Positions 24,409-33,060 are shown, counted from the stretch's first letter. The stretch: DNA of 35,004 nt from Gemmatimonadota bacterium (GCA_026706845.1 JAPOXY010000006.1:1-35004); one strand, 5' to 3'. Notes: generated by a model not told the origin, from the sequence alone. Program-made: numbers and translations.

Positions 24409-24437
24409 AAAAAGGGGAGACCTCAAAAGGTCTCCCC
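24407..24437 (-). terminator. Rho-independent terminator of the outer-membrane-protein gene
   Basis: Stem GGGGAGACCT (24414-24423) with AGGTCTCCCC (24428-24437), 4-base loop, followed on the minus strand by seven T. It lies about 78 bases past the stop of the gene at 24515 and touches the udk stop codon, so it may also hinder udk readthrough. Confidence 0.8.
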
Positions 24438-24514
24438 CTCTCGCCTGGTCGCATCTGATTAACCACGCCACGAAGCAAACCAGAAATGCCGACCCGGGTC
24501 GAGAATTGAATAGC

Positions 24515-25261
24515 TTACTGCCCAAATCCGATGCTCACGCCCCCCCAAATGGTGTGGTTGTCGGGGTTGATTTCTGTATCGGCATAAGAAAATCCAATGG
24601 TTGGCGCAATCGAAATTGAGCAGGCATTACAACTGAGAGAAGCCGTAACCGTGACATCGTTAAAACCTATTTTATTAGCACCCGTTTCATCTAATACGTA
24701 ATTGCTCATGGCAACACTTGCACCGATGCTCAACACTTGCCCATCTTCTGAGCCGAGCGGAATGTCATAGCCACCCGACAAAGACGCATACCAGGCCTCG
24801 ACCAGACCAAAATCGTAATAAAATGTCAGTGCAGGTGATATGGCGTTATCCAGAGAAAGCCCAATATAAGCTTCTTGCGAGAGATTTGAGTCTTCATCTG
24901 CACTGGGAAATACGTATTGGATATAACCGATGGAAACGCCCAGGCCCATGTCCTCGCTCAAGGATCTCGAATAGTCGGCATAAAAGTCGAGTTCATCGAC
25001 ATTTTGGGTTTGTGTATCGGGATTCCTGTCATCAACGCGGTCTTGCACAAACCACGATCCCCACGCGCCTAATGACAAACCCGTTTCACCGAATCCCACC
25101 TCAATACCCGGCTGGGCCACAATTTTGTCATCGGCTCCGAGCACATAACCGCGCCAAATATATCCCGTATAGCTATCCAGAGTAATACCGACCGACATCT
25201 GCGCATTTGCGGGGGCGATTAAAAAAATTCCTGCAAGCAAAATGCCACATAATTTCTTCAT
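24515..25261 (-). CDS. Exported beta-rich protein, probable outer-membrane barrel (TorF-like)
   Basis: A 248-residue protein with a signal peptide (MKKLCGILLAGIFLIAPANA). The mature part is a series of alternating amphipathic strands with aromatic belts (SYTGYIWRGYVLG, LSLGAWGSWFV, ELDFYADYSRSL, LTFYYDFGLVEAWYASLSGGY, IGFSYADTEINPDNHTIWGG), as in small barrels. The TGYIWRGY segment near the N-terminus resembles the conserved (D/Y)xxWRG signature of TorF/Gcw-type putative porins. It has two cysteines close together (CNAC), unusual for a porin. Strong RBS (GGAGGGACTT). A leader region of 227 bases separates it from the antiporter operon; it is AT-rich and I see no clear promoter or hairpin in it. 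Family assignment is tentative. Confidence 0.75.
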   Translation of the reverse strand: MKKLCGILLAGIFLIAPANAQMSVGITLDSYTGYIWRGYVLGADDKIVAQPGIEVGFGETGLSLGAWGSWFVQDRVDDRNPDTQTQNVDELDFYADYSRSLSEDMGLGVSIGYIQYVFPSADEDSNLSQEAYIGLSLDNAISPALTFYYDFGLVEAWYASLSGGYDIPLGSEDGQVLSIGASVAMSNYVLDETGANKIGFNDVTVTASLSCNACSISIAPTIGFSYADTEINPDNHTIWGGVSIGFGQ

Positions 25262-25488
25262 AAGTCCCTCCTGATGAGTTTATACACAGTGATGCATTTA
25301 TGACCTGTATGCAAAATTTTGTGGCGTACACACAGACCATATTTTGGATTTTGATACTTTATTAGTTTTCCATTTTCTCCTTTCTATAAAATATATGATA
25401 GTGATGTTTCACCGGGATTTCTTAAAAATAAAAAAAACAAAAATAAAACACAAAAATACGTCTAATGTTTCAAATGTGTAAACGGTTT

Positions 25489-27240
25489 TTAAAAATAATA
25501 AATCAGATAAATTGCCAGAAAAATAATCGCGATGAGCACATTGCTTTGCGATAACCACGAGCGGCCAAACAATCCCCTATTATTGTGTTGTTTCTGAACG
25601 CCCGCAATGAGTTTTCGAACCACCGCCTTTCCATTCTGAAAAAAGGCATTGACGAGCGGTCCGCCTGTGCGGACGATGGCGCGAATACCACTGGGTAAAG
25701 CGCGTCGGTAAATCCAGTCGAAGTCGAGATTTACACCGGGCAATTCGGGAGGGTGCCTGCCTATCAATATCAGTATTCCGACGATACCGTGCTTTTTTCG
25801 GGTTTCCAGGGATGCGTCGATTTCATTGGTCAACATCAAGATCACAAATGCCAGTACTGCAAAGAAGACCAGTTGAAGTTGGAGCACGACATGAGTCGTG
25901 GTATAGGGCACGTAATCTACGGGATACGGCAATAAGTTGTAGAGCAGCGGTGGATAGGAGCCTATGACGATACAGAGTATGGCTGAGATCGTCATGGCGA
26001 TCCGCATGTTGAGGGGTGCTTCGGAACAGCGAATTCCGGAGTCGTGCGCGAAGAAGGAAAAAAATGGGATTTTGACGCCTGCGTGGTGAAGCACGCCCGC
26101 CGATGCAAATAAGAGCACCAGCCAGATTGTCACAGCGCCACTGTCGGCAACGCCCTGCATGACCATGGATTTGCTGATAAACGCGTTGAACAGGGGTATT
26201 GCGGATATGGATGCGGCGCCTATAATACAGCAGGCACAGGTCCAGGGCATGGACTTGTAAAGGCCGCCCAGGTCTGAGGCATTGATGCGTCCGCTGGAAA
26301 ATAAGACAGCGCCCATGGACATGAATAGCAGTCCTTTGAATAGCACGTCATTGAATGCATGCGATACTGCGCCGTTAATGCCCAGTGCGCCTCCGATGCC
26401 AATGCCCGCGACCATAAATCCGATCTGGTTGATCATGCTGTAGCTCAATACGCGGCGCATATCGTTTTCGATGGCTGCGTAGAATATCGGAAAGATGGTC
26501 ATGATGGCGCCGATGTAGATGAGCAGGTCTTCGCCGGCAAATCCGCGCGCGAGGGCATATACAGCGGCTTTGGTGGTAAATGCGCTCAGAAATACCGTGC
26601 CCACGGGTGTGGATTCTGGATAGGCGTCAATCAGCCAGTTGTGGAGCAGGGGAAAGGCGCATTTGATTCCAAAGGCGAAAAATATCAGGTAGTGATGTCC
26701 CTCATTTAGTCCGATGTGATCAAAGGCGAGGGATTTTGTGTTTAAATAGTAGAATACCGCGCCGAGCAGGAGTAGTAATCCCGAGGAGATATGCATGACC
26801 AGATAGCGCATTCCCGACCGCAGTGAGTGCTCACCGCCGCGCGCCCATACGAGGAATACCGATGTGATCGCCAGTAATTCCCAGAAGATAAACAGCGTGA
26901 TCAGATCGCCGGCAAATACCGCCCCAACTGCCGATCCCGCGTAGATCAATCCCGTGCCGATCTGCAACCGGTCTTTGAGATGTAGCGCGTAAATTGCGCC
27001 GATAAAAGCCGCCAGATGGAACAGGTATCCAAATAGCATGCTCAAGCGGTCCGCGCGCAGTACGGTCAGTTCGTAGCCGCCCCAGGTGATGTGCCACAGG
27101 GTGCCATCGGCAATGGTCAGCAGGTTTAAAAATCCGAGCACGGGCAAGCATACCGACGCGATGCGGCGCAGTGTGGTTGGCATGCAAAATAAAAGCAGGC
27201 CGCCCGCCAGCAGGATCAGTGCGGGATGAACCTCACTCAT
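25489..27240 (-). CDS. Antiporter-like membrane subunit, third MrpD/NuoL-type protein of the operon
   Basis: A 583-residue multi-spanning proton/cation channel subunit of the MrpA-D/NuoL-M-N family, with about 14 core helices. The family's ion-path residues are visible: Glu in FIFWELLAITSVFLVW, Lys in FGIKCAFPLLHNWL followed by PESTPVGTVFLSAF, and Lys in AFNDVLFKGLLFM. Beyond the core is a C-terminal extension of about 150 residues: a helix, a polar stretch (IGRHPPELPGVNLDFDWIYRRALP) and a final helix, reminiscent of the lateral-helix tail of NuoL/MrpA. It may stand in for the N-terminal half of MrpA. The ATG overlaps the stop of the preceding small gene by 8 bases. Last gene of the operon; no hairpin terminator is evident after it. 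Confidence 0.9.
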   Translation of the reverse strand: MSEVHPALILLAGGLLLFCMPTTLRRIASVCLPVLGFLNLLTIADGTLWHITWGGYELTVLRADRLSMLFGYLFHLAAFIGAIYALHLKDRLQIGTGLIYAGSAVGAVFAGDLITLFIFWELLAITSVFLVWARGGEHSLRSGMRYLVMHISSGLLLLLGAVFYYLNTKSLAFDHIGLNEGHHYLIFFAFGIKCAFPLLHNWLIDAYPESTPVGTVFLSAFTTKAAVYALARGFAGEDLLIYIGAIMTIFPIFYAAIENDMRRVLSYSMINQIGFMVAGIGIGGALGINGAVSHAFNDVLFKGLLFMSMGAVLFSSGRINASDLGGLYKSMPWTCACCIIGAASISAIPLFNAFISKSMVMQGVADSGAVTIWLVLLFASAGVLHHAGVKIPFFSFFAHDSGIRCSEAPLNMRIAMTISAILCIVIGSYPPLLYNLLPYPVDYVPYTTTHVVLQLQLVFFAVLAFVILMLTNEIDASLETRKKHGIVGILILIGRHPPELPGVNLDFDWIYRRALPSGIRAIVRTGGPLVNAFFQNGKAVVRKLIAGVQKQHNNRGLFGRSWLSQSNVLIAIIFLAIYLIYYF

Positions 27241-27517
27241 CGTAATAGTCCTCCGACCGTAGCAGTTTTTTTCTTAAAAGTATGGAGCCCCAGACGATTA
27301 ATAAATAAGCGACAAATCCGTAGATGGCGTAGAATCCAAATCGGCCTTCAATTGGCAACTCGCCTTCGGCAAAAGTCAGGTGTCGATGGACGATGAGGTC
27401 GGTCAGGATCAACAATGCACACCAAACAAAAAAGCCCAGGATCAACCAGCGCACAGCTCCGAGATGGGCCAAAAGGCCCTGATGTTCATTCTGTTTTGGA
27501 GATTCGGGATGGTTCAT
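27233..27517 (-). CDS. Small two-helix membrane protein of the Mrp-type operon
   Basis: A 94-residue protein with a polar N-terminus (MNHPESPKQNEHQ), a first membrane helix (WLILGFFVWCALLILTDLIV), a charged loop, a second helix (GFYAIYGFVAYLLIVWGSIL) and a basic then acidic tail (RKKLLRSEDYYDE). The start at 27517 forms an ATGA overlap with the upstream antiporter gene and has GGAGAGG before it; its end overlaps the next gene by 8 bases. It lies between two antiporter-like subunits, so it is probably an accessory subunit of the complex. It does not match the canonical MrpC, E, F or G patterns, and I do not know a named family. Confidence 0.85.
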   Translation of the reverse strand: MNHPESPKQNEHQGLLAHLGAVRWLILGFFVWCALLILTDLIVHRHLTFAEGELPIEGRFGFYAIYGFVAYLLIVWGSILLRKKLLRSEDYYDE

Positions 27518-28983
27518 GGCATGACCTCTCCGATCATAAGCAACAGGTTCAGAACAGGTTCGGGATAGATATAGAGTACCAGGCAGCCGACGGCTGTAAA
27601 TGATAAGGGGATCACACATGCAAGCGGTGCTTCGTGCAGACCGTCTGCGTGATGGTCATTGGTTGCGGACGCAAAAAATGCATAGATGGGAATTGGCAAC
27701 AAATAGAGGACGTTGAGTAGCGAACTCATCAGCAATACCCCTGCTGCCACATATTGATGGGCTTCAATAGAAGCCATAACCAGATACCACTTGCTCCACG
27801 CGCCCGCAAAAGGCGGAATTCCGATGATGCTTAGAGAGCCGATCAAAAAGGCGAACATGGTAAATGGCATCTGCCGTCCAATGCCTTTCATGTCGCTGAT
27901 TTCTGTTTTGTGCAGGGCCACCAGGATGGCACCGGCACAGAAGAACAGGGTGATTTTGCCAAAGGCGTGCGTTACGATGTGCATGCTGCCGCCCAGTACA
28001 CCCAGGTCATTTGCAAGCGACGCGCCCAGCACGATGTAGGATAACTGGCTGATTGTGGAGTACGCCAGTCGCGCTTTCAGGTTGTCCTTGGTCATGGCTA
28101 CCAGCGATCCTACCAGAATGGTGAAGCCAGCGAGATAGGTCAACCATTCACTGAGACCCGCGTCCGAAAGCAACTCTGTGCCAAAGAGGTAGATCACCAC
28201 TTTCATTATCGTAAATACGCCGGCTTTTACTACTGCTACGGCGTGTAGCAATGCGCTGACAGGCGTAGGCGCAACCATTGCCGCGGGCAACCATCGGTGG
28301 AGTGGCATTAAAGCCGCTTTTCCGGTTCCAAAGGCATAGAGACCGAGCAGGACGATTACAATGCCTTCGCTCGCTTTTCCGGTTAGAATACCGCCCGGCG
28401 CAAATTCCAGCGTGCCGGTCAATTGCCATGTCCATACCATGCCCAGCAACAAGAATCCCACGGAAGTACTCATCAAGATGCCCATGTAAATTCGCCCGGC
28501 GCGCATGGCTTCTTCGCTGCGGTGGTGCGTTACAAGCGGATATGTCGATAGGGTCAATATCTCGTAAAAGATGAAGAGAGTGAACATGTTGCGGGCAAAA
28601 GCCACGCCCAGAGCAGCCGAGATCGCAAATGCGAAGAATACAAAAAACCGCGTCTGATTTTCTTCGTGGTGTCCGCGCATGTACCCGATAGCATAGATCG
28701 TGGTGACAATCCATAAACCCGACGCGATCAGGGCAAATATCATACCCAATGGCTCTACCTGAAATGCCAGTGATAGGCCCGGCATTACGTCTATGACATG
28801 CGCGGCGGGCTGTGCGCCGTCCATTACCGAAGGCAGGAGTGAAATGACTGTGCCAAAGGTCAATACAGCCGCAATCAATCCTATGGCTTCGCGCACATTG
28901 GGGCTGCGCGAGGTCAGTGCAATAAAGGGCATGCCCAGAAGCGGTAACGCAATGGATAGGAGTATGGCGGTTGATCCACTCAC
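27514..28983 (-). CDS. Antiporter-like membrane subunit, second MrpD-type protein
   Basis: A 489-residue protein with about 14 membrane helices. I start it at a GTG (28983), which forms a GTGA overlap with the preceding stop and follows GGGGGT; the longer frame from 29082 adds a hydrophilic stretch that is only out-of-phase mrpD. Core residues: Glu in LFIFYEILTLSTYPLV, Lys near ALMPLHRWLPAAMVAPTPVS (FGTGKAALMPLH), and Lys in HAFGKITLFFCAGAI. It resembles MrpD/NuoM-type subunits and differs clearly from its two neighbours in sequence, so the three are old paralogues rather than recent copies. Middle gene of the antiporter block. Confidence 0.92.
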   Translation of the reverse strand: MSGSTAILLSIALPLLGMPFIALTSRSPNVREAIGLIAAVLTFGTVISLLPSVMDGAQPAAHVIDVMPGLSLAFQVEPLGMIFALIASGLWIVTTIYAIGYMRGHHEENQTRFFVFFAFAISAALGVAFARNMFTLFIFYEILTLSTYPLVTHHRSEEAMRAGRIYMGILMSTSVGFLLLGMVWTWQLTGTLEFAPGGILTGKASEGIVIVLLGLYAFGTGKAALMPLHRWLPAAMVAPTPVSALLHAVAVVKAGVFTIMKVVIYLFGTELLSDAGLSEWLTYLAGFTILVGSLVAMTKDNLKARLAYSTISQLSYIVLGASLANDLGVLGGSMHIVTHAFGKITLFFCAGAILVALHKTEISDMKGIGRQMPFTMFAFLIGSLSIIGIPPFAGAWSKWYLVMASIEAHQYVAAGVLLMSSLLNVLYLLPIPIYAFFASATNDHHADGLHEAPLACVIPLSFTAVGCLVLYIYPEPVLNLLLMIGEVMP

Positions 28984-30458
28984 GGCGTTACCCCCAGCAA
29001 TAATCCGGCGGCGCGTTGTGCCACGTTGACGGTTAAGTCCGTTTGTATGCCAAAATACAATGTCGCTCCTGTCAAAATCCACAGGGAGATCTGCATCATT
29101 AACGGCGCTTCCTTTATATTGGAATCATCATCGGCTTTCTGAAAATAGGCCACTTCAACGACGCGCCACACATATACTACGGCGAGTAGAGAACTGAGCA
29201 GGGCCAGCAGTGCTACGGGCCACCATCCGGCTTCCAGCGCGGCCAGGATCAAATACCATTTGCTGATAAAGCCCACGGTTAAAGGCACGCCGATCAAGCT
29301 CAGACCCGCCAGTACAAAAGCCGCCATTGTTACGGGCATGCGTCGCCCAATTCCTTTCCAGTCGGCGAGGTCAGATGATCCGAGGCGCAATACCACGCAG
29401 CCTACGGCCAAGAATAGGGCGGCTTTCATCAGGGCGTGATTAAACAGGTGAACAATCCCGCCGGTCAATCCGGTTATGGAAACAAAGCCGATGCCCAGCA
29501 TCATGTACCCGATTTGCGCCACGCTCGAATAAGCCAATAATCGCTTTACATTGGTCTGGTAAATGGCGGATAGGGATGCCACGTAAATCCCGATGAGGGA
29601 TAGGGGGATTAAAAAGGCATCGAGGTTGAGTTTTTCAAATACAAATTCGGCACCCCATACGGTAAATGTGAATCTCAGAAATACGTAGATGGATACTTTT
29701 GTCGCTGTTGCAGCCAGGAAAGCCGTGACTAAAGATGGCGCGTAGCAATAGGCGTTGGGCAACCACATGTGCAGGGGGAACATCGCCAGTTTGATTAACA
29801 TGCCCACGGTTAAGAAGGCGAATGCGACCATTGCTGTGCGGGTTTCGAACATGGCGGGCAATCGCCCGGATAGATCAAACATATTCAGAGTGCCGGTCAT
29901 CATGTACATCAGTCCGATGCCGATGACAATAAACGTGGCTCCCAATGTGCCCATGAGGAGGTATTGATAGGACGCGGTCAGTGCACGCCGGTCGCGTCCC
30001 ATGGCGATGAGGGTATAGGACGATAGCGATGATATTTCTAAAAATACAAAGACGTTAAACGCGTCGCCCGTGATTGTAATGCCCATCAATCCGGTGAGGC
30101 AGAGCAAATAAGCTGTGTAAAATAAATAATGCTGCTTACCGGCGACTTCATCTACCACGCTCGGCAGTGCAAAAAACGTCAGCACGGCGGCGATGATCGA
30201 AACCAGCAGCAGCACATAAGCGTTGATCGTATCGACGCGGTATTCAATGCCCCAGGGGGCAATCCATCCGCTTATGGCATACGAGATCACGCCTTCTTCG
30301 AGCACGCGGATGAGCAGCATAGATGCTATGCCCAGAGAGGCCAAACACACGAGAGATGCAAAAGCCCACACCAGCGTTTTTTGCCGCAATAACACACATA
30401 AGGGGGCCGATACAAGGGGGACAACGATCAACAATATGGGCAGATGCATATCAATCAT
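28980..30458 (-). CDS. mrpD: Na+/H+ antiporter subunit MrpD (MbhH-like)
   Basis: A 492-residue antiporter subunit, the most typical MrpD of the three. Key residues: Glu in VFVFLEISSLSSYTLIA, Lys in MLIKLAMFPLHMWLPNAYCYAPS, and Lys in FNHALMKAALFLAVG. These carry protons and may carry Na+ in the complex. The start is the ATG at 30458, which overlaps the mrpC stop by 8 bases and has AGGA about 10 bases upstream; an ATG at 30449 is possible. Ends in a GTGA overlap with the next antiporter-like gene. Confidence 0.95.
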   Translation of the reverse strand: MIDMHLPILLIVVPLVSAPLCVLLRQKTLVWAFASLVCLASLGIASMLLIRVLEEGVISYAISGWIAPWGIEYRVDTINAYVLLLVSIIAAVLTFFALPSVVDEVAGKQHYLFYTAYLLCLTGLMGITITGDAFNVFVFLEISSLSSYTLIAMGRDRRALTASYQYLLMGTLGATFIVIGIGLMYMMTGTLNMFDLSGRLPAMFETRTAMVAFAFLTVGMLIKLAMFPLHMWLPNAYCYAPSLVTAFLAATATKVSIYVFLRFTFTVWGAEFVFEKLNLDAFLIPLSLIGIYVASLSAIYQTNVKRLLAYSSVAQIGYMMLGIGFVSITGLTGGIVHLFNHALMKAALFLAVGCVVLRLGSSDLADWKGIGRRMPVTMAAFVLAGLSLIGVPLTVGFISKWYLILAALEAGWWPVALLALLSSLLAVVYVWRVVEVAYFQKADDDSNIKEAPLMMQISLWILTGATLYFGIQTDLTVNVAQRAAGLLLGVTP

Positions 30459-30807
30459 TCACGCGGTCCTGTTCTATGATTTCATCTTCCTCAATTGTAT
30501 CATAAGCTTCTCCAATTCGCACGACGAGTGCCAATCCCAGGGAGAGGGTTGCGATGCCCACGACAATTGCCGTCAGGATGAGTACATGGGGCAATGGGTT
30601 GGAATACACTTCAATACCTTCTTCCAAAATGGGCGCAGTACCGCCGCTTACTTTTCCCACGGTGATATAGAGCAAGAAAACCGAAACCTGAAAGATACTC
30701 AGGCCAATCAATTTTTTGATGAGATTGGGACGCGCAATTGCGGTGTACAATCCAATCATCATCAAGACCATACAGGCCCAATAGTTGAATAATCCGACGG
30801 AGATCAT
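30451..30807 (-). CDS. mrpC: Na+/H+ antiporter subunit MrpC (NuoK-like, MbhG-like)
   Basis: A 118-residue, three-helix protein of the NuoK/MrpC family. The conserved segment GLYTAIARPNLIKKLIGLSI is followed by PLPHVLILTAIVVGIATLSLGLALV, the family's central ion-path helix region. It carries an acidic C-terminal tail (EAYDTIEEDEIIEQD). The start is an ATGA overlap with mrpB. Typical length. Confidence 0.95.
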   Translation of the reverse strand: MISVGLFNYWACMVLMMIGLYTAIARPNLIKKLIGLSIFQVSVFLLYITVGKVSGGTAPILEEGIEVYSNPLPHVLILTAIVVGIATLSLGLALVVRIGEAYDTIEEDEIIEQDRVND

Positions 30808-31229
30808 CGCAATCGCCTCCGGCCTGCAAAAGAAAAAAAGATGGCTATCATCACTGCGGCCACGGTAATACCCACGCCGAGTTCGACCAGAAAGATGCCC
30901 AGATGTTGTCCGTGCGATGCATGTTCCGGATCCAGAGCAGTATAATTCAGGAAATTGTAACCGAGAAATAGGGAGACCAATCCCGTGCCCGCATAGAGCA
31001 AGACGCCGAGTGAGACGAGCGTTTCAATGATGCGGGGTTTTACAATTTTTTTTGCGGCTTGCAGGCCAAAAATTAGCGTGTAGAGGACTACTGCTGCTGC
31101 AAAAATCACACCAGCTTGAAATCCTCCTCCGGGTCCGAAGTCGCCGTGAAATTGCACGTAGAGCGCGAATAACAGTATCGGAGGAATGAACCACTTGCCC
31201 ACTACGCGGGGAATACTCTGATGTCTCAC
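30804..31229 (-). CDS. mrpB: Na+/H+ antiporter subunit MrpB (MnhB domain, MbhF-like)
   Basis: A 141-residue, four-helix protein of the MnhB family. The diagnostic GDFGPGGGFQAGVIFAAA lies near residues 28-45, and the last helix VELGVGITVAAVMIAIFFSF is typical. It overlaps both its upstream neighbour and mrpC by 4 bases. Confidence 0.95.
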   Translation of the reverse strand: MRHQSIPRVVGKWFIPPILLFALYVQFHGDFGPGGGFQAGVIFAAAVVLYTLIFGLQAAKKIVKPRIIETLVSLGVLLYAGTGLVSLFLGYNFLNYTALDPEHASHGQHLGIFLVELGVGITVAAVMIAIFFSFAGRRRLR

Positions 31230-31771
31230 TGCTTGTCCTCCTTGCGCCTGATATGCCCCAGGAGCAATATTACGCCGATACCGGCTGTAAAAATCACGGC
31301 TACTTCACCCAGTGTATCGTATCCCCGGTAGCTCGCCAATACCGATGTTACAATATTGGGGATTCCCATTTCTTCTCCCGATTTTTCAATATAGCGATCG
31401 GCAACGTGTGTGTGAACGGGCGCATTGGGGTCGCCGAACATCGGCATGTCCAGTGTGCCGTAAATAAGTGCGCTGCCCGTAACGAGCACCACGAGCAGTG
31501 CCAATGCATTATTTTTTTTGATAATTTTTTCTTCGCGCGTGGTCAATGATAGGGTGCCCAGCAAGAGCACGGTTGATACGCCTGCTCCGACAGCCGCTTC
31601 GGTAAATGCGACATCGACGGCGTCGAGCAATGTAAATACGATAGCCGCGAGGAAGCTGAATATGCCCAGCATCACTGCGGCCATAAACAAATTGTGCATT
31701 CGGGAAACCGCAATCGCGAGTACGATCATAAAAGACAGCAGGGCGATGTCCAGTATTTCAGTCATGCTCAT
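31226..31771 (-). CDS. MrpA C-terminal equivalent: DUF4040 (MbhD) fused to MbhE-like domain
   Basis: A 181-residue membrane protein. Residues about 1-85 are the MbhD/DUF4040 part, with LDAVDVAFTEAAVGAGVSTV; this is the NuoJ-like piece found at the C-terminal end of MrpA. Residues about 90-175 match MbhE, with IVTSVLASYRGYDTLGEVAV and a final helix. So the C-terminal part of MrpA is a separate gene here and lacks the N-terminal NuoL-like domain, as in archaeal and Mbh-type systems. The start at 31771 (MSMTE) or 31765 cannot be resolved; AAGGG lies upstream of both. Confidence 0.9.
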   Translation of the reverse strand: MSMTEILDIALLSFMIVLAIAVSRMHNLFMAAVMLGIFSFLAAIVFTLLDAVDVAFTEAAVGAGVSTVLLLGTLSLTTREEKIIKKNNALALLVVLVTGSALIYGTLDMPMFGDPNAPVHTHVADRYIEKSGEEMGIPNIVTSVLASYRGYDTLGEVAVIFTAGIGVILLLGHIRRKEDKQ

Positions 31772-32090
31772 TTTTCCCTTTGTTGTCGGGGTCGCTTAAA
31801 AAAGGCTTGAGGCCCGACGTAAATGCCGCTTTGCCTACCGCGTGGGTCGATGTGGGGCTGGTGATGAGTAATATCACCAGAATCATCACCAGTTTTACTG
31901 TGACCGTTGTCAGGCCGCCCTGAAACATCAATCCTATGAGAACGAGGCCCGCCCCCAGTGTGTCGGTAATGCCACCGCCGTGCATGCGGCTGTAAAAATC
32001 GGGTAAGCGCAACAGCCCCAGGCCGCCTATCATGCACAGAATACATCCCGGGATGAGGCAAATCCAGCTCAATATATCGATAATCGTCAT
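31758..32090 (-). CDS. mrpG: Na+/H+ antiporter subunit MrpG (MbhC-like)
   Basis: A 110-residue, three-helix protein. The MnhG signature GGLGLLRLPDFYSRMHGGGITDTLGAG is split here as GLLRLPDFYSRMH and then ITDTLGAGLVLIG. It has a polar C-terminal tail (FLSDPDNKGKNEHD). I choose the ATG at 32090 with AGGACC upstream; a TTG-started extension to 32120 lacks support. It overlaps the DUF4040 gene by 14 bases and is separated from mrpF by 100 bases. Confidence 0.93.
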   Translation of the reverse strand: MTIIDILSWICLIPGCILCMIGGLGLLRLPDFYSRMHGGGITDTLGAGLVLIGLMFQGGLTTVTVKLVMILVILLITSPTSTHAVGKAAFTSGLKPFLSDPDNKGKNEHD

Positions 32091-32146
32091 GGTGTTTGGG
32101 TCCTGTTTAGCGGTCAGCAAATCAGGTGCTGTATCTGAAAGCCGTC

Positions 32147-32172
32147 ATTGCGGCATGGTGTTGAGCCGCAAT
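32147..32172 (-). promoter_or_regulatory. Hairpin in the mrpF-mrpG gap
   Basis: ATTGCGGC pairs with GCCGCAAT around a 10-base loop, in the only sizeable gap (100 bases) of the operon. No T-run follows on the minus strand. It could affect mRNA processing or subunit ratio; function unknown. Confidence 0.35.
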
Positions 32173-32190
32173 CCAGTGGTTTTTCCTTTT

Positions 32191-32460
32191 TTATTTTTCC
32201 GGATCGGCACCAAGGTCATTATAGGTCACAAATTTTAGAACGGCCAATGTGCCGATAAAGTTGATCAATACATAAATCAGGGCGAGGTCCAGAAAATCGG
32301 GGCGGTCAGTTAAAAATCCGAGTACAGCAATAAATAATACGGTTTTGGTGCCAAACATATTTACCGATAGGATGCGATCGTACACAGTTGGTCCCAATAG
32401 GGCGCGGCAAAGTGCCAGTGCCATGGTGACCAATATGCCGATCATTGCCGCAATAAACAT
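32191..32460 (-). CDS. mrpF: Na+/H+ antiporter subunit MrpF (MbhB-like)
   Basis: An 89-residue, three-helix protein with the MnhF pattern: LCRALLGPTVYDRILSVNMFG near residues 17-37, then DLALIYVLINFIGTLAVLKF. Starts 1 base after the mrpE stop codon. Typical length. Confidence 0.95.
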   Translation of the reverse strand: MFIAAMIGILVTMALALCRALLGPTVYDRILSVNMFGTKTVLFIAVLGFLTDRPDFLDLALIYVLINFIGTLAVLKFVTYNDLGADPEK

Positions 32461-32461
32461 C

Positions 32462-32941
32462 TCATTGCTCCAGTGCCGTCGTCACGCGGCGGTCCATATC
32501 GCCGCTCTGTACATCGTCAGCGGCTTCTTTTGTCAGGGCATGTACCACAATATCTTCTTCGTCCAGGTCGAGTGATACAGTGCCGGGGGTCAGGGTTATT
32601 GAATTGGCAAAAATGACGCGACAGAGATCGGTTTTTTGCGTTCCCGTTACGCGCACTATGCGCGGGGCAATGGGCAATCTGGGATTCAAAATGCGTTTTG
32701 CCACGTCGATATTCGCTTTGATAATGGCCCAGGCCAGCCACGGAATATACACAATCAGGTGTCGGGCCAGATTAATCTGGATCCCTTCTTCATCTATAAT
32801 ATCCAGACGACCCGCCAGATAAACGACAAAAGCGCAGGACAATATACCCATGGCGAGGACCAGCGTGTGTTCAAGCGTATAATGTCCAGACCAGAGCAGC
32901 CAGAGGGTGAATGAAAAGATGCAGATAAAGATGTAACGCAT
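32462..32941 (-). CDS. mrpE: Na+/H+ antiporter subunit MrpE (MbhA-like)
   Basis: A 159-residue protein, the first gene of the operon. It begins with membrane helices (MRYIFICIFSFTLWLLWSG) and ends with the soluble MnhE part: IPWLAWAIIKANIDVAKRIL, IVRVTGTQKTDLCRVIFANS, and ITLTPGTVSLDLDEEDIVVHAL. I start at the ATG at 32941, with GAGGTTTAT upstream, matching the usual MrpE length; the frame open to 33070 adds a non-conserved leader translated from the mRNA 5' region. Confidence 0.95.
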   Translation of the reverse strand: MRYIFICIFSFTLWLLWSGHYTLEHTLVLAMGILSCAFVVYLAGRLDIIDEEGIQINLARHLIVYIPWLAWAIIKANIDVAKRILNPRLPIAPRIVRVTGTQKTDLCRVIFANSITLTPGTVSLDLDEEDIVVHALTKEAADDVQSGDMDRRVTTALEQ

Positions 32942-33032
32942 ATAAACCTCGGATGAAAAGCGGTGAGATGTAAGACGTAAGAGGGGAGTACACCGCCCAG
33001 CCCCACAGGTGGAACGCAATCGGGAAAGGCAC

Positions 33033-33060
33033 AAAAAACCCATTCGTTCGCTCGAATGGG
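33033..33060 (-). terminator. Hairpin plus T-run upstream of the Mrp-type operon
   Basis: CCCATTCG (33039-33046) pairs with CGAATGGG (33053-33060); on the minus strand it is followed by TTTTTT. It ends readthrough from the apbE side or acts as an attenuator in the operon leader. The region 33061-33174 is AT-rich and probably holds promoters for both directions, but none matches well. Confidence 0.6.
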
